DNA of 24,324 nt. Source: Vulcanimicrobiota bacterium (lineage in GTDB: Bacteria; Vulcanimicrobiota; Vulcanimicrobiia; Vulcanimicrobiales; Vulcanimicrobiaceae). Shown here one piece after another: positions 1-7,858 of this stretch. Where the stretch lies: contig DAHUYY010000003.1 of assembly GCA_027306845.1 (NCBI GenBank), positions 1 through 24,324 of the forward strand, read 5' to 3'. The position numbers and the translations under genes were made by a program. Position 1 is the stretch's first letter, and every line of letters begins with the position of its first letter. Below the pieces are notes generated by a model. That model had not been told where the DNA came from. It did not search any database and saw nothing but the letters and a program-made list of their open reading frames with translations.

Positions 1-878
1 CTGCCGCAGAGCGCGGCATCGATCTTGCAGTTGCAAATAAAGAAGCGATCGTTGCCGCCGGCGAGTTGCTGGTCGATGCCGTCGCTCGCGGCGGTGGACG
101 ATTGCTTCCCGTCGATTCCGAACACAGTGCGCTCTTTCAATGTCTCGTCGGGGAGGATCGTGCTCGTGTTGAGGCGCTGCTGATCACCGCCTCGGGCGGG
201 CCGTTTCGATCTGCTTCGGCCGAAACGCTTGCATCGGCGACGCTCGAGCAGGCTTTGAATCACCCGACGTGGCGCATGGGTACGAAGAATACGATCGACT
301 CGGCGACGCTGATGAATAAGGGGCTCGAAGCGATCGAGGCGGCGCGACTCTTTTCGATGCCGGCGGAGCGCGTGCTCGTCGTCGTTCATCCGCAGTCGCT
401 CCTCCACGGCGCCGTGCTCTTCAGCGACGGCAGCGTCAAAGCTCAGCTCTGCGCTCCCGACATGCGGGTCCCCATCGGCTATGCCCTCGCCTACCCGGCT
501 CGCCTCGAGCGAGCCCCGTCGGCGACGCCATCCGACCCTCTCGAACTCCTCGGGGCACAACCGAATGCCGGCCTCCTGCGTTATGATTACGAACGTGTCG
601 ATATGCAGCGGTTTCCCAGCTTGGCCCTCGCTTACGACGCCTTACGGCGCGGCGGCTGCGCGCCTGCCGTGCTCTCCGCTGCCAACGAGATCGCCGTCGA
701 GGCCTTCGTCGCCGGGAGCATCGGCTTTAGCGATATCCCCCTGCTCGTCGGTGAAGCGCTCGCGGGGGTTCCGCCGTACGACCTTACACTCGTCGGTCTC
801 CGCACCGCCGATGCGGCGGCCCGCACGTTCGTGCACGCTCGCCTCGCCGAGCGCCCCTCCCTCTCCACCGGAGTCTAA
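1..878 (+). CDS. dxr: 1-deoxy-D-xylulose 5-phosphate reductoisomerase, 5' truncated by window edge
   Basis: This enzyme converts 1-deoxy-D-xylulose 5-phosphate to 2-C-methyl-D-erythritol 4-phosphate with NADPH, the committed step of the cytoplasmic MEP isoprenoid pathway. The open frame runs in from the left edge, with its first whole codon at base 3. About 291 codons are present, so the N-terminal NADPH-binding part is missing. Visible family motifs are ANKEAIVAAGELL near the edge, PVDSEHSALFQ (metal and substrate site), ITASGGPF, HPTWRMGTKNTIDSATLMNKGLE (active-site stretch with metal-binding Glu), and the C-terminal helix-rich segment with SAANEIAVEAF. The stop codon TAA at 876-878 directly abuts the next start codon. 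The gene therefore heads a dxr-rseP-ispG run, an arrangement common in bacteria. Family assignment is very secure; the missing start cannot be assessed. Confidence 0.97.
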   Translation, partial: AAERGIDLAVANKEAIVAAGELLVDAVARGGGRLLPVDSEHSALFQCLVGEDRARVEALLITASGGPFRSASAETLASATLEQALNHPTWRMGTKNTIDSATLMNKGLEAIEAARLFSMPAERVLVVVHPQSLLHGAVLFSDGSVKAQLCAPDMRVPIGYALAYPARLERAPSATPSDPLELLGAQPNAGLLRYDYERVDMQRFPSLALAYDALRRGGCAPAVLSAANEIAVEAFVAGSIGFSDIPLLVGEALAGVPPYDLTLVGLRTADAAARTFVHARLAERPSLSTGV

Positions 879-2009
879 ATGCACTTTTTGTCGCTAATTC
901 CGTTCGCGATGTTCGGAAAGATCCTGACGTTTCTCATCATGCTCTCGATTCTCGTGGTGCTCCACGAGCTCGGTCATTTCGTTCTAGCGCGTCGCAACGG
1001 CGTGCGCGTGAATGAGTTTGCGTTGGGAATGGGTCCGAAACTCTTCGGATTTACCAGCTCGCGGAGCGGCACGCTCTACTCGGTCCGCGCGCTGCCGATC
1101 GGCGGATATTGCGCGATGCTCGGTGAGGATGGAACGCGGACGCAGGCCGAACAGCAGCGGGAGTTTCGCGGGGCGGGGCAGGCCGAGGAGGGGGACTTTC
1201 AAAGCAAAGGACCGCTCGCGCGGCTGGCGATCGTACTCGCCGGGCCGATCGTCAATTTCATTCTCGCTTACGTGATTCTCTTCGTCGGTATTGCAGCATT
1301 CGGCGTCGCCTCTTCGCGGCCCGACACCGTCGTGGCGATGGTGGAGAACGGTTCACCGGCGCAGCGTGCCGGCATCGCCCCCGGTGACAAGATTCTCTCC
1401 ATCGACGGCATCCCGTTCTCGAGCGGAACGGCGCTGGTGCAGAAATTGCACGGATCGCTAGGGAAAACGCTGCGCATTGCGTTCCTGCACGCCGGAAAGA
1501 CGCTCGTGCGCACCGCTGTTCCCGCCCCCTGCCCGGGAAATCTGCGCGACGGCTGCATCGGCATCGCGGCGAGCGTGCCCTACGAACGCGTCGGTCTCAA
1601 AGATGCCTTTATCGATGCGGGCTACACGTACGGTCTCATCGCCGCGCAGAGCGTCGGTAGCATCGAAAAACTCGTCACCCATTTTACGAAATATGCGGGG
1701 CAGGTGAGCGGGCCGATCGGCATCGGCCGTGCGGCGATCGCCATTCAGGATTTGGGATGGGGGCCGTACTTTGCGCTCGCGGCGACGATCTCATTCGCGC
1801 TTGGGCTCTTCAACCTCTTACCGATTCCAGCGCTCGACGGCGGGCGTGCCGCGTTCATCATCGCCGAATTGATACGCGGTAAGCCGGTCGATCCCGACCG
1901 CGAAGCGATGGTTCATTTCGCGGGCTTTGCCGTCGTGTTGGCGCTCTTCGCGGTTATTGCCGTTCACGATATCGGCAACATCATTGCCGGAAAGGGAGCG
2001 CTCAACTAA
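879..2009 (+). CDS. rseP: RIP metalloprotease, RseP/site-2 protease family (M50)
   Basis: This is an intramembrane zinc protease. RseP-type family members cut membrane-embedded anti-sigma factors or leftover signal peptides; the target here is unknown. The 376-residue protein has an N-terminal membrane helix carrying the zinc motif HELGH at residues 29-33. A single PDZ domain sits at about 145-215, and further membrane helices carry the second metal-ligand motif LDGG at 319-322. E. coli RseP has two PDZ domains, so this is the shorter one-PDZ form found in many bacteria. The ATG follows the dxr stop with no gap and has GGAG five bases upstream, which favours this start over the Met at residue 11. 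Its stop overlaps the ispG start by one base (TAATG), so translational coupling is likely. Confidence 0.95.
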   Translation: MHFLSLIPFAMFGKILTFLIMLSILVVLHELGHFVLARRNGVRVNEFALGMGPKLFGFTSSRSGTLYSVRALPIGGYCAMLGEDGTRTQAEQQREFRGAGQAEEGDFQSKGPLARLAIVLAGPIVNFILAYVILFVGIAAFGVASSRPDTVVAMVENGSPAQRAGIAPGDKILSIDGIPFSSGTALVQKLHGSLGKTLRIAFLHAGKTLVRTAVPAPCPGNLRDGCIGIAASVPYERVGLKDAFIDAGYTYGLIAAQSVGSIEKLVTHFTKYAGQVSGPIGIGRAAIAIQDLGWGPYFALAATISFALGLFNLLPIPALDGGRAAFIIAELIRGKPVDPDREAMVHFAGFAVVLALFAVIAVHDIGNIIAGKGALN

Positions 2010-3151
2010 TGCTCCGTCTCCGTCGAAAGAGCAACGCGATCGAACTCTTTAATAAAACGGGCAAAGAGGATGTCAAACGCGTCTGGATGGGCGGCGATCA
2101 TCCCGTCGTCGTCCAATCGATGACCACGACCGATACTGCGGATGCCGACGCGACCCTCGAACAGATCTACGGCTTGGCGATGGAGGGCTGTGAAGTCGTC
2201 CGCGTGACGGTGAAGGATCCGCCCGACGCCGCAGGGCTCCCGGCGATCGTCCATCGCTCGCCGGTGCCGATCGTCGCCGACATCCATTTCGATCATCGCA
2301 TGGCGCTCGCCGCGATTGAAGCCGGCGTGGCGAAACTGCGACTGAATCCCGGGAATATTCGCGACCCGAAGAAGGTCGCCGAGGTCGTGCAGGCGGCGCG
2401 CGCGCGGGGAATCCCCATTCGCGTCGGGGTCAACATGGGGTCGCTTGCGCCGGATTTGGAAGAGCGGCTCGGCCACAGTGCCGAGGCGATGGTCGAATCG
2501 GCGCTGCGCCACATCGCGATGCTTGAAGAGCACGGACACAACGAGATCGCCGTTTCATTGAAAGCGCATGACGTTCTTACCACCGTCCACGCCTATCGCT
2601 TGATGGATGCGCGGCTCCGCGACCGCGGCACGCCGTATCCGCTGCATCTCGGCATTACCGAAGCGGGGTTGCTGCGCGACGGAACGATCAAATCGTCGAT
2701 CGGCCTGGGGATATTGTTATTCGAGGGAATCGGCGACACGATCCGCGTCTCGCTCGCTGCCGATCCGATCGAAGAGGTTCCGGTCTGCTGGGGTATTCTC
2801 AAATCGTTGGGATTGCGCGAAAAAGGATTCGACATCACCGCCTGCCCGAGTTGCGGCCGCGCCGAGATCTCGGTGCTCGAACTCGGACGCAGCGTCGAAG
2901 CGATCGCCAAGCTCTACACCGCTCCGGTTAAGGTTGCGGTGATGGGTTGCGTCGTCAACGGGCCCGGCGAATCGAAGATGGCTGACGTCGGTGTCGCCGG
3001 CGGCAAGGGTAAGGGGGCGATCTATCGCGGCGGCGCGCTGATCGGCACCTATCCCGAAGAGGAATTGCTCGGGGCGTTGCGCGTGGAGATCGAGCGCGTG
3101 ATTTTGGAAAAATATCCGTCCTATCGGCACGTGGTGACGCTCGTCACATGA
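2009..3151 (+). CDS. ispG: 4-hydroxy-3-methylbut-2-enyl diphosphate synthase (flavodoxin/ferredoxin dependent)
   Basis: IspG is the penultimate MEP-pathway enzyme. It reductively opens 2-C-methyl-erythritol 2,4-cyclodiphosphate to HMBPP using a 4Fe-4S cluster. The 380-residue protein has the TIM-barrel half with VVVQSMTTTDTADADATL near the start, VADIHFDHRMAL and KLRLNPGNI. The cluster half carries cysteines 279 and 282 (CPSCGR) and 314 (MGCVVNGPGE), plus the fourth-ligand glutamate 321 in NGPGE. All four cluster ligands are therefore intact. Its length matches the compact bacterial form without the extra domain of plant enzymes. The ATG overlaps the rseP stop by one base, and the gene's own TGA sits in an ATGA overlap with the next gene. 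With dxr just upstream, two MEP steps are co-located. Confidence 0.97.
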   Translation: MLRLRRKSNAIELFNKTGKEDVKRVWMGGDHPVVVQSMTTTDTADADATLEQIYGLAMEGCEVVRVTVKDPPDAAGLPAIVHRSPVPIVADIHFDHRMALAAIEAGVAKLRLNPGNIRDPKKVAEVVQAARARGIPIRVGVNMGSLAPDLEERLGHSAEAMVESALRHIAMLEEHGHNEIAVSLKAHDVLTTVHAYRLMDARLRDRGTPYPLHLGITEAGLLRDGTIKSSIGLGILLFEGIGDTIRVSLAADPIEEVPVCWGILKSLGLREKGFDITACPSCGRAEISVLELGRSVEAIAKLYTAPVKVAVMGCVVNGPGESKMADVGVAGGKGKGAIYRGGALIGTYPEEELLGALRVEIERVILEKYPSYRHVVTLVT

Positions 3152-3618
3152 TCTACACCGTTCCGCGCGCCCGCACGGTGCTGTTGACCTGCGCGCTCGC
3201 CGGATTTACCGCTCTCTGGCTCGCTCTCGCACAGCGGCCGGAGTTGCGCGTGAACGGGCGTGTGGTCAACCCGCGCGTCGCGCCGTTCGTGACGGCCGAC
3301 GAACATCTCTTTCTGCCGGTCCGCGGAATCGCGCGGCGGGTCGGCGGACGGATCGAGCTCGTTCCTGCAAAGCGCGAGGTCATCCTGATACGCGGGCGCA
3401 CCGTCGTCCGCTTCCGGATCGGCGATCGCTTCGCGAATCTCGATGGTCGCGCGATTAAATTAAGTCGCGCGCCATTTGTCCTTCACGGCCGGACGATGGT
3501 CGACGCGGCGATTATCTCGCGCGCGTTTGCCGTTCACGTCGCGTACGAGAAGGCGCGGAATCGGGTCGATATTCTCACGCCCGGACTCAACTTCCAGAGC
3601 GTCGCTAAACCTCACTGA
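3148..3618 (+). CDS. exported protein with copper-amine-oxidase N-terminal-like domain
   Basis: This is a 156-residue protein starting at an ATGA overlap with ispG. Residues about 8-28 form a hydrophobic helix (RTVLLTCALAGFTALWLALA) preceded by Arg residues, so it is a signal peptide or membrane anchor. The rest resembles the Cu_amine_oxidN1 fold, with two beta-rich repeats: VNGRVVN followed by FLPVRGIARRVGG, then LDGRAIKLSRAPFVLHGRTMVDAAIISRAF. In other bacteria this domain is found on secreted and cell-wall proteins and is not itself a copper oxidase; no catalytic domain is present here. Function is unknown, and binding to an envelope polymer is only a guess. The gene ends inside the 3' end of the convergent permease gene (14-base tail overlap). 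Domain assignment is fairly secure, role is not. Confidence 0.8.
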   Translation: MIYTVPRARTVLLTCALAGFTALWLALAQRPELRVNGRVVNPRVAPFVTADEHLFLPVRGIARRVGGRIELVPAKREVILIRGRTVVRFRIGDRFANLDGRAIKLSRAPFVLHGRTMVDAAIISRAFAVHVAYEKARNRVDILTPGLNFQSVAKPH

Positions 3619-5128
3619 GCCCTTCGGGCTCCTCGACCGGTACGATCTGCTCGGGGTTCGAGCGCCAGAATCCGTAACTGAAGAAGAAGATAAGGCCGAT
3701 GACGAGCGCGCCGGCGAACCATTCCCAGGTCGCCCGCGAAAGCCCGAAAATGGCGAGGAAGAGCGACGACACGATTCCCAAAATGGGAAAGAGCGGCACG
3801 AACGGCACGCGGAAGCTGCGCGGCATATCGGGCTTGCGTTTGCGCAGGTAGAGAACGCCGGCGCAGACCACGGTGAACGCGATCAAAGTTCCGATGTTGA
3901 CCAGGTTTAACAGCTGGTTGAGCGGCACCACCAACGTCAGGATCGCGACGGCAACTCCGGTGAACATCGTAGTATTTACCGGGGTTTTGAAACGCGGATG
4001 CACCTTGGCGACGATCGGCGGCAGCATTTTGTCGCGCGCCATGACGTAGAATATGCGCGATTGGCCGAGGAGCGAGCTCAAGGCGACGCTCGTCGTACCG
4101 GCGAGCACGCCGATCACGATGATCGCACTGACGAACGGAAGGTGCAGCGGTGCGAGCGCGATGACGAGCGGATCTTTGATGGGAACCGTCGACCACGGCA
4201 TCGCACCGACGAGGACGATCGCCGTCGCACAGTAGATGAGCGTGCCGATCCCCAACGCGCCGAGGACGCCGAGCGGGACGTCGCGTTTCGGGTTCTTGCA
4301 CTCTTCGGCGGTGGTCGTCGCGGTATCGAAACCGATGTAACTAAAAAACACGTACGCTGCGATTGCCACGATGCCGTAGGGTTGGACGGTGGAGTTATAA
4401 TCCGCCGATCCCCCGAACGGAGTAAGCTTTCCCCACCCGAACGGATTGAAATCGTGCAGGTTTGCCGGGTGGAAAAGGAAGAGACCGGCGACGATAAAGA
4501 CCATCAACGCCGAGATCTTCAGAACCACAAAAACGTTATTGGTCGTCGCCGTCTCGCGAATACCGATCGAGAGTAAGGCCGAGAGCGCCAGAACGAAGAG
4601 CGCGCCGACGATGTCGACCTGTGAGTGCGCGAGATCCCAGGTATTGAGCTGCCACCATTGCCCGTGAATGACGAGATTCGATTGCTGTGCCCACGCGGGA
4701 AGAACGAGACCGATCGATTTCAACACATCTTGGAAAGCAGCTGAAAATTGCTGCGCGACCGGTGCGGCGCTGATGCCGTACTCAAAAATAAGCGCAAACC
4801 CGATAATCCAGGCGAAGAGTTTGCCCATCGTCGCGTACGCATAGGTATACGCGCTTCCCGCGATCGGAACCATCGCTCCGAGTTCGGCGTAGCAGAGCGC
4901 GGCGAAGAACGACGTGATACCGGCAAGGAGGTAGCTGATGATAACGGCCGGGCCGGCTCCCTTGACGCCGGTACCGATGGTGGTGAAGATGCCGCCGCCG
5001 ATCATCGTGCCCAACCCTATGGCAACGAGATCTTTCGCCGAGAGGGCGCGTTTGAGAATTTTTCGTTGTGCGAGCGCGCGCAGCCGCTCGACGTTCGTTG
5101 TAGCGAACAGCCGTTGAAAAAATGCCAT
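3605..5128 (-). CDS. APC-superfamily amino acid permease (cationic amino acid transporter-like)
   Basis: This is a polytopic inner-membrane transporter of 507 residues, a normal length for the family, which usually has 12 or more membrane helices. The N-terminal cytoplasmic stretch ends in RALSAKDLVAIGLGTMIGGGIFTTIGTG, the hallmark first-helix motif with the unwound GxG substrate-binding loop. It is followed by FFAALCYAELGAMVPIAGSAYTYAYATMGKLFAWIIG. The motif FFSYIGFDTATTTAEECKNPKRDVPLG, typical of helix 6 and the following loop, is also present. The set fits the CAT/YfnA group that moves amino acids by proton symport; the exact substrate cannot be read. The start is MAFFQRLFATTNVERL at 5128; a longer open frame upstream runs antisense through the next gene and is rejected. 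It lies 49 bases downstream of the cobalamin adenosyltransferase, probably in one transcript. Confidence 0.92.
   Translation of the reverse strand: MAFFQRLFATTNVERLRALAQRKILKRALSAKDLVAIGLGTMIGGGIFTTIGTGVKGAGPAVIISYLLAGITSFFAALCYAELGAMVPIAGSAYTYAYATMGKLFAWIIGFALIFEYGISAAPVAQQFSAAFQDVLKSIGLVLPAWAQQSNLVIHGQWWQLNTWDLAHSQVDIVGALFVLALSALLSIGIRETATTNNVFVVLKISALMVFIVAGLFLFHPANLHDFNPFGWGKLTPFGGSADYNSTVQPYGIVAIAAYVFFSYIGFDTATTTAEECKNPKRDVPLGVLGALGIGTLIYCATAIVLVGAMPWSTVPIKDPLVIALAPLHLPFVSAIIVIGVLAGTTSVALSSLLGQSRIFYVMARDKMLPPIVAKVHPRFKTPVNTTMFTGVAVAILTLVVPLNQLLNLVNIGTLIAFTVVCAGVLYLRKRKPDMPRSFRVPFVPLFPILGIVSSLFLAIFGLSRATWEWFAGALVIGLIFFFSYGFWRSNPEQIVPVEEPEGLSEV
3617..3631. other. perfect inverted repeat at a convergent gene junction
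   Basis: The bases read GAGCCC-TTC-GGGCTC, a perfect six-base-pair stem with a three-base loop. It lies at the meeting point of the rightward CuAO-N-like gene and the leftward permease gene. The site falls inside the last codons of the permease. There is no clear T run on either side, so a classic Rho-independent terminator is not demonstrated. A shared transcription roadblock is possible but inferred from position only. Confidence 0.3.
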
Positions 5129-5177
5129 CGGCCGCGCTCTTTCGCAGGCCTGGTCGCGGCGTCCCCCTAGGCGAGCG

Positions 5178-5780
5178 TCAGGAGGGCGGCGGGGAGCCTT
5201 TCGGGTTCCAAAGATATTCGGGCTCGCGCAACTCGGCGTTGATCCAGCGCGACCAGACAAAGAGCGCATCGGAGAGGCGGTTGAGAAAGTGGAGGGTCTC
5301 GAGCGAGAGCCCATCCTCCTCTTCGCGTAGGGTGACAAGTAAGCGCTCCGCACGCCGGCAGATCGTGCGTGCGAGGTGGAGAAATGCGCCGGCCGGTGCG
5401 CCGCCGGGATGAATGAAATTTGCAAGCGGTTCGAGATCGCGCTGCGCTTCGTCGATCGCCCGTTCGAGCGCGAGCACATCCTCCGCCGAGGTGAGCGGCA
5501 TGCCTTCCCAGCGGTTGGCTGGTAACGTGGCGAGATCGCTGCCGAGGTTGAAGAGGGCATCCTGCACCCAATTGAGCCAGGCATCGAGGCGTTGCGCGCG
5601 CACGTAGGCGGCGAGAAGCGGCCGGAGCGCGGTACGGGCGAGCCCGACGGCGCTCGAGAGTTCGTCGACCGTCCCATAGGTCTCGATGCGCAGGCTGTTC
5701 TTCGCTATTCGCTGGCCGCCGACGAGGCCGGTGCTTCCGTCATCGCCGGTGCGCGTGTAGATGCGGGTGAGTTTGGGCAT
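5178..5780 (-). CDS. cob(I)yrinic acid a,c-diamide adenosyltransferase, PduO type
   Basis: This enzyme transfers the adenosyl group of ATP to cob(I)alamin, making coenzyme B12. The 200-residue product begins MPKLTRIYTRTGDDGSTGL, the N-terminal ATP-binding signature of the PduO/MMAB family, then GGQRIAKNSLRIETYGTVDELSSAVG. The C-terminal helices carry ARTICRRAERLL and LNRLSDALFVWSRWIN, also diagnostic. The length matches a single-domain enzyme. The start at 5780 was chosen because the family signature begins there; an in-frame extension upstream would run into the opposite-strand proS start. The gene is divergent from proS, with a 64-base gap that must hold both promoters. No cobalamin riboswitch or other B12 gene is visible, so a B12-dependent enzyme elsewhere in the genome is implied. 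The upstream half of a likely two-gene unit with the permease. Confidence 0.94.
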   Translation of the reverse strand: MPKLTRIYTRTGDDGSTGLVGGQRIAKNSLRIETYGTVDELSSAVGLARTALRPLLAAYVRAQRLDAWLNWVQDALFNLGSDLATLPANRWEGMPLTSAEDVLALERAIDEAQRDLEPLANFIHPGGAPAGAFLHLARTICRRAERLLVTLREEEDGLSLETLHFLNRLSDALFVWSRWINAELREPEYLWNPKGSPPPS

Positions 5781-5844
5781 CGACGGCTCCGGTTCGCGTC
5801 CACGCGCAGGCGGCCCCGCTAAATCGCGCGAACCCGGTGCGCTT

Positions 5845-7302
5845 ATGTCCGAAGCTCCCGTTGCGCTCCCCAAGTCGATCCCGCCGAAATCCGAGGATCT
5901 CTCGGCGTGGTATACCGCCGTCTGCCTGAAGGCCGAACTGATTTCGTACGCGCCGGTGCGCGGTTGTGTCGTCTTACGTCCCTACGGGTACGGGCTGTGG
6001 GAGAATCTCCAACGCGAACTCGACGCACGCTTCAAAGCGACCGGGCATGAGAACGCCTATTTCCCGCTGTTGATCCCGGAGAGTCTGCTGACCAAAGAGG
6101 CCGAACACGTCGAAGGCTTCGCACCCGAGGTTGCGTGGGTAACGCATGGCGGCGGTGAAAAACTCACCGAACGGCTCGCGATTCGGCCCACCTCCGAGGT
6201 CACGATCGGCACGATGTATTCGCAGTGGGTGGAATCCTATCGCGACCTTCCGATCCTGATCAATCAATGGGCGAACGTCGTGCGCTGGGAGAAAGCGACG
6301 CGCCCATTCCTGCGAACGATGGAGTTTCTCTGGCAGGAGGGGCACACCGCGCATGCCGGTGCAGAAGAGGCGCGCGAGGAGACCTTGAAGATGCTCGGGG
6401 TCTACGAGGAGTTCGCGCGCAACGTCGCGGCACTGCCGGTGCTCTCCGGACCAAAGAGCGCGAGCGAGCGTTTTCCCGGCGCGGTCGAGACCTATAGTAT
6501 CGAAGCGTTGATGCCCGACGGCAAGGCGCTTCAGTCGGGAACCTCACACGACCTCGGGCAGAATTTTTCGCGAGCCTTCGATATTGCGTTTACCGATATC
6601 GACGGAGCCGTGAAGTTCGCGTATACGACCTCGTGGGGCGTCTCGTGGCGGATGCTCGGCGCGGTGATTATGGCGCACGGCGATGACCGCGGCCTTCGCA
6701 TTCCGCCGAAACTCGCGCCGATCGAAGCGGTCTTTATTCCGATCGTTCGCGGTGAGGATCGGCGTGCCATCGATCGGGCGCATGAATTAGCGGCAACGCT
6801 CAAACGTTCGGGGATGCGGGTACGCGTCGACGACCGCGACCAGTCACCGGGATGGAAGTACGCGGAATGGGAGATGCGCGGCGTTCCGGTTCGTATCGAG
6901 ATCGGCCCGCGCGATGTCGATGCCGGTAGCGTCGTGCTCGTCCGGCGCGATCTCGAGAAAGGCATGCCCGATCGGTCGCGGAGTATCGCGGTCGATGCAC
7001 TCGAGGAAGAATTGCGTCGCTCGCTCGAACTCGTGCAAGAGTCGCTCTACGCGCAGGCCAAAGCGGCACTCGATGCACGGATCGTACGCATCGTCGATCG
7101 TGACGCTTTTTTCACGGCGGCGCGCGACCGAGTCGGGATGATCGATATTGCGTGGTGCGACCGGCCCGAGTGCGAAGCGCATATCAAGGCCGAGTGCTCC
7201 GCGACAACTCGCGTTCTTCGTCCGCTCGACGGCGACGAGAAAATCTGCGTGGCGTGCGGCGAGCCGGCGAAGGTACGAGCCTACGTTGCTGCATCCTATT
7301 AG
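5845..7302 (+). CDS. proS: prolyl-tRNA synthetase, archaeal/short (type 3) form
   Basis: This class II synthetase charges tRNA-Pro. The 485-residue protein lacks the YbaK-like editing insertion of the long bacterial form and matches the archaeal/eukaryote-like type, also found in scattered bacteria. Visible motifs are LAIRPTSEVTIG, the motif 2 loop FLRTMEFLWQEGHTAH, TSHDLGQNF, and motif 3 within TSWGVSWRMLGAVIMAHGDD. An anticodon-binding domain follows. The C-terminal zinc-type domain has CDRPECEAH and KICVACGEP and ends in a terminal Tyr, as is usual for this type. The start MSEAPVALP at 5845 leaves a short normal N-terminus; the frame stays open to 5761 but that part overlaps the divergent adenosyltransferase. 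No strong ribosome-binding site is seen. The next gene starts inside its last codons. Confidence 0.96.
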   Translation: MSEAPVALPKSIPPKSEDLSAWYTAVCLKAELISYAPVRGCVVLRPYGYGLWENLQRELDARFKATGHENAYFPLLIPESLLTKEAEHVEGFAPEVAWVTHGGGEKLTERLAIRPTSEVTIGTMYSQWVESYRDLPILINQWANVVRWEKATRPFLRTMEFLWQEGHTAHAGAEEAREETLKMLGVYEEFARNVAALPVLSGPKSASERFPGAVETYSIEALMPDGKALQSGTSHDLGQNFSRAFDIAFTDIDGAVKFAYTTSWGVSWRMLGAVIMAHGDDRGLRIPPKLAPIEAVFIPIVRGEDRRAIDRAHELAATLKRSGMRVRVDDRDQSPGWKYAEWEMRGVPVRIEIGPRDVDAGSVVLVRRDLEKGMPDRSRSIAVDALEEELRRSLELVQESLYAQAKAALDARIVRIVDRDAFFTAARDRVGMIDIAWCDRPECEAHIKAECSATTRVLRPLDGDEKICVACGEPAKVRAYVAASY

Positions 7303-7858
7303 GGTCGTCGGCGCGGCGCTCGCCGTCGCGTTCACGCTCGCGACGCCGATCCTCGCGCACGCCGCAGAGCGGCTCCATCCGTCGATCGCGCAGATCGATG
7401 CCGGGGCCCGCGCTCGCGGTAATCGGCGCACGCTCGCCGTGGCGATCGGTGAACGGCTTTTTTCACGCGTGTTGCCCGTTCAACTCCTCGAGATCCGCGC
7501 CTCGGGGTTGCGGAACCGGGCGTACGTCGGGCTTCGGTTTTCCGGTGAGAAATTTCACGGCCCGGTCAGCAAAGTCTCGCTCGATCGCGAACTCGTCGAT
7601 GCGGTGGAAACCTCGTTCGCGATCTCACCGCAGGTCCGTGAGGTCGATTGTTGGATCGTCGTGCCGATTCCGGTTGCGCCGGGTACGGTGGTCTCCGGTG
7701 ACAAAGCGATGCCGACGGAGCGCGACGTGCTGACGGTAAGCGTGCGGCGAGGCGAGAGCGCGGCGGCGCTCGCCCATCGCTTGCAATCGGGCATCGGTGT
7801 GGTCACCGATCCGCGTTGGGTCGCACGGGCGCTCGCGCGAAGGAGCGAGCGTGCGTAA
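7286..7858 (+). CDS. secreted or lipid-free exported protein of unknown function
   Basis: I do not recognise this family. The likely start is TTG at 7286, inside the end of proS, with AAGG about 12 bases upstream; no ATG or GTG lies near the N-terminus. The product would be about 190 residues. Residues 2-26 look like a signal peptide (Arg, then GAALAVAFTLATPILAHA with a plausible cleavage after AHA). The mature part is about 165 residues with alternating beta-like segments, including LRNRAYVGLRFSGEKFHGPVS and VREVDCWIVVPIPVAPGTVVSG, then a basic helical C-terminus. One cysteine is present in the mature part. Its stop overlaps the M16 peptidase start by eight bases, so it belongs to the proS-to-lipoprotein operon and may act in the envelope. 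The coding call is fairly sure; the function is unknown. Confidence 0.72.
   Translation: MLHPIRVVGAALAVAFTLATPILAHAAERLHPSIAQIDAGARARGNRRTLAVAIGERLFSRVLPVQLLEIRASGLRNRAYVGLRFSGEKFHGPVSKVSLDRELVDAVETSFAISPQVREVDCWIVVPIPVAPGTVVSGDKAMPTERDVLTVSVRRGESAAALAHRLQSGIGVVTDPRWVARALARRSERA
7840..7845 (+). promoter_or_regulatory. ribosome-binding site fixing the GTG start of the M16 peptidase
   Basis: AAGGAG lies five bases before GTG at 7851. The open frame continues upstream of this GTG to 7797, but this is the only in-frame start here with a good site. It also gives the usual M16 N-terminus. Confidence 0.75.

Noticed and set aside
5129..5677. N-terminal extension of the permease frame running antisense through the adenosyltransferase gene
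   Set aside because: The extension has no domain, lies inside a conserved gene on the same strand in another frame, and the permease has a good start at 5128.
5761..5844. Upstream in-frame start for proS
   Set aside because: It would overlap the divergent adenosyltransferase start and add a non-conserved Gly/Arg-rich leader; the family N-terminus fits the ATG at 5845.
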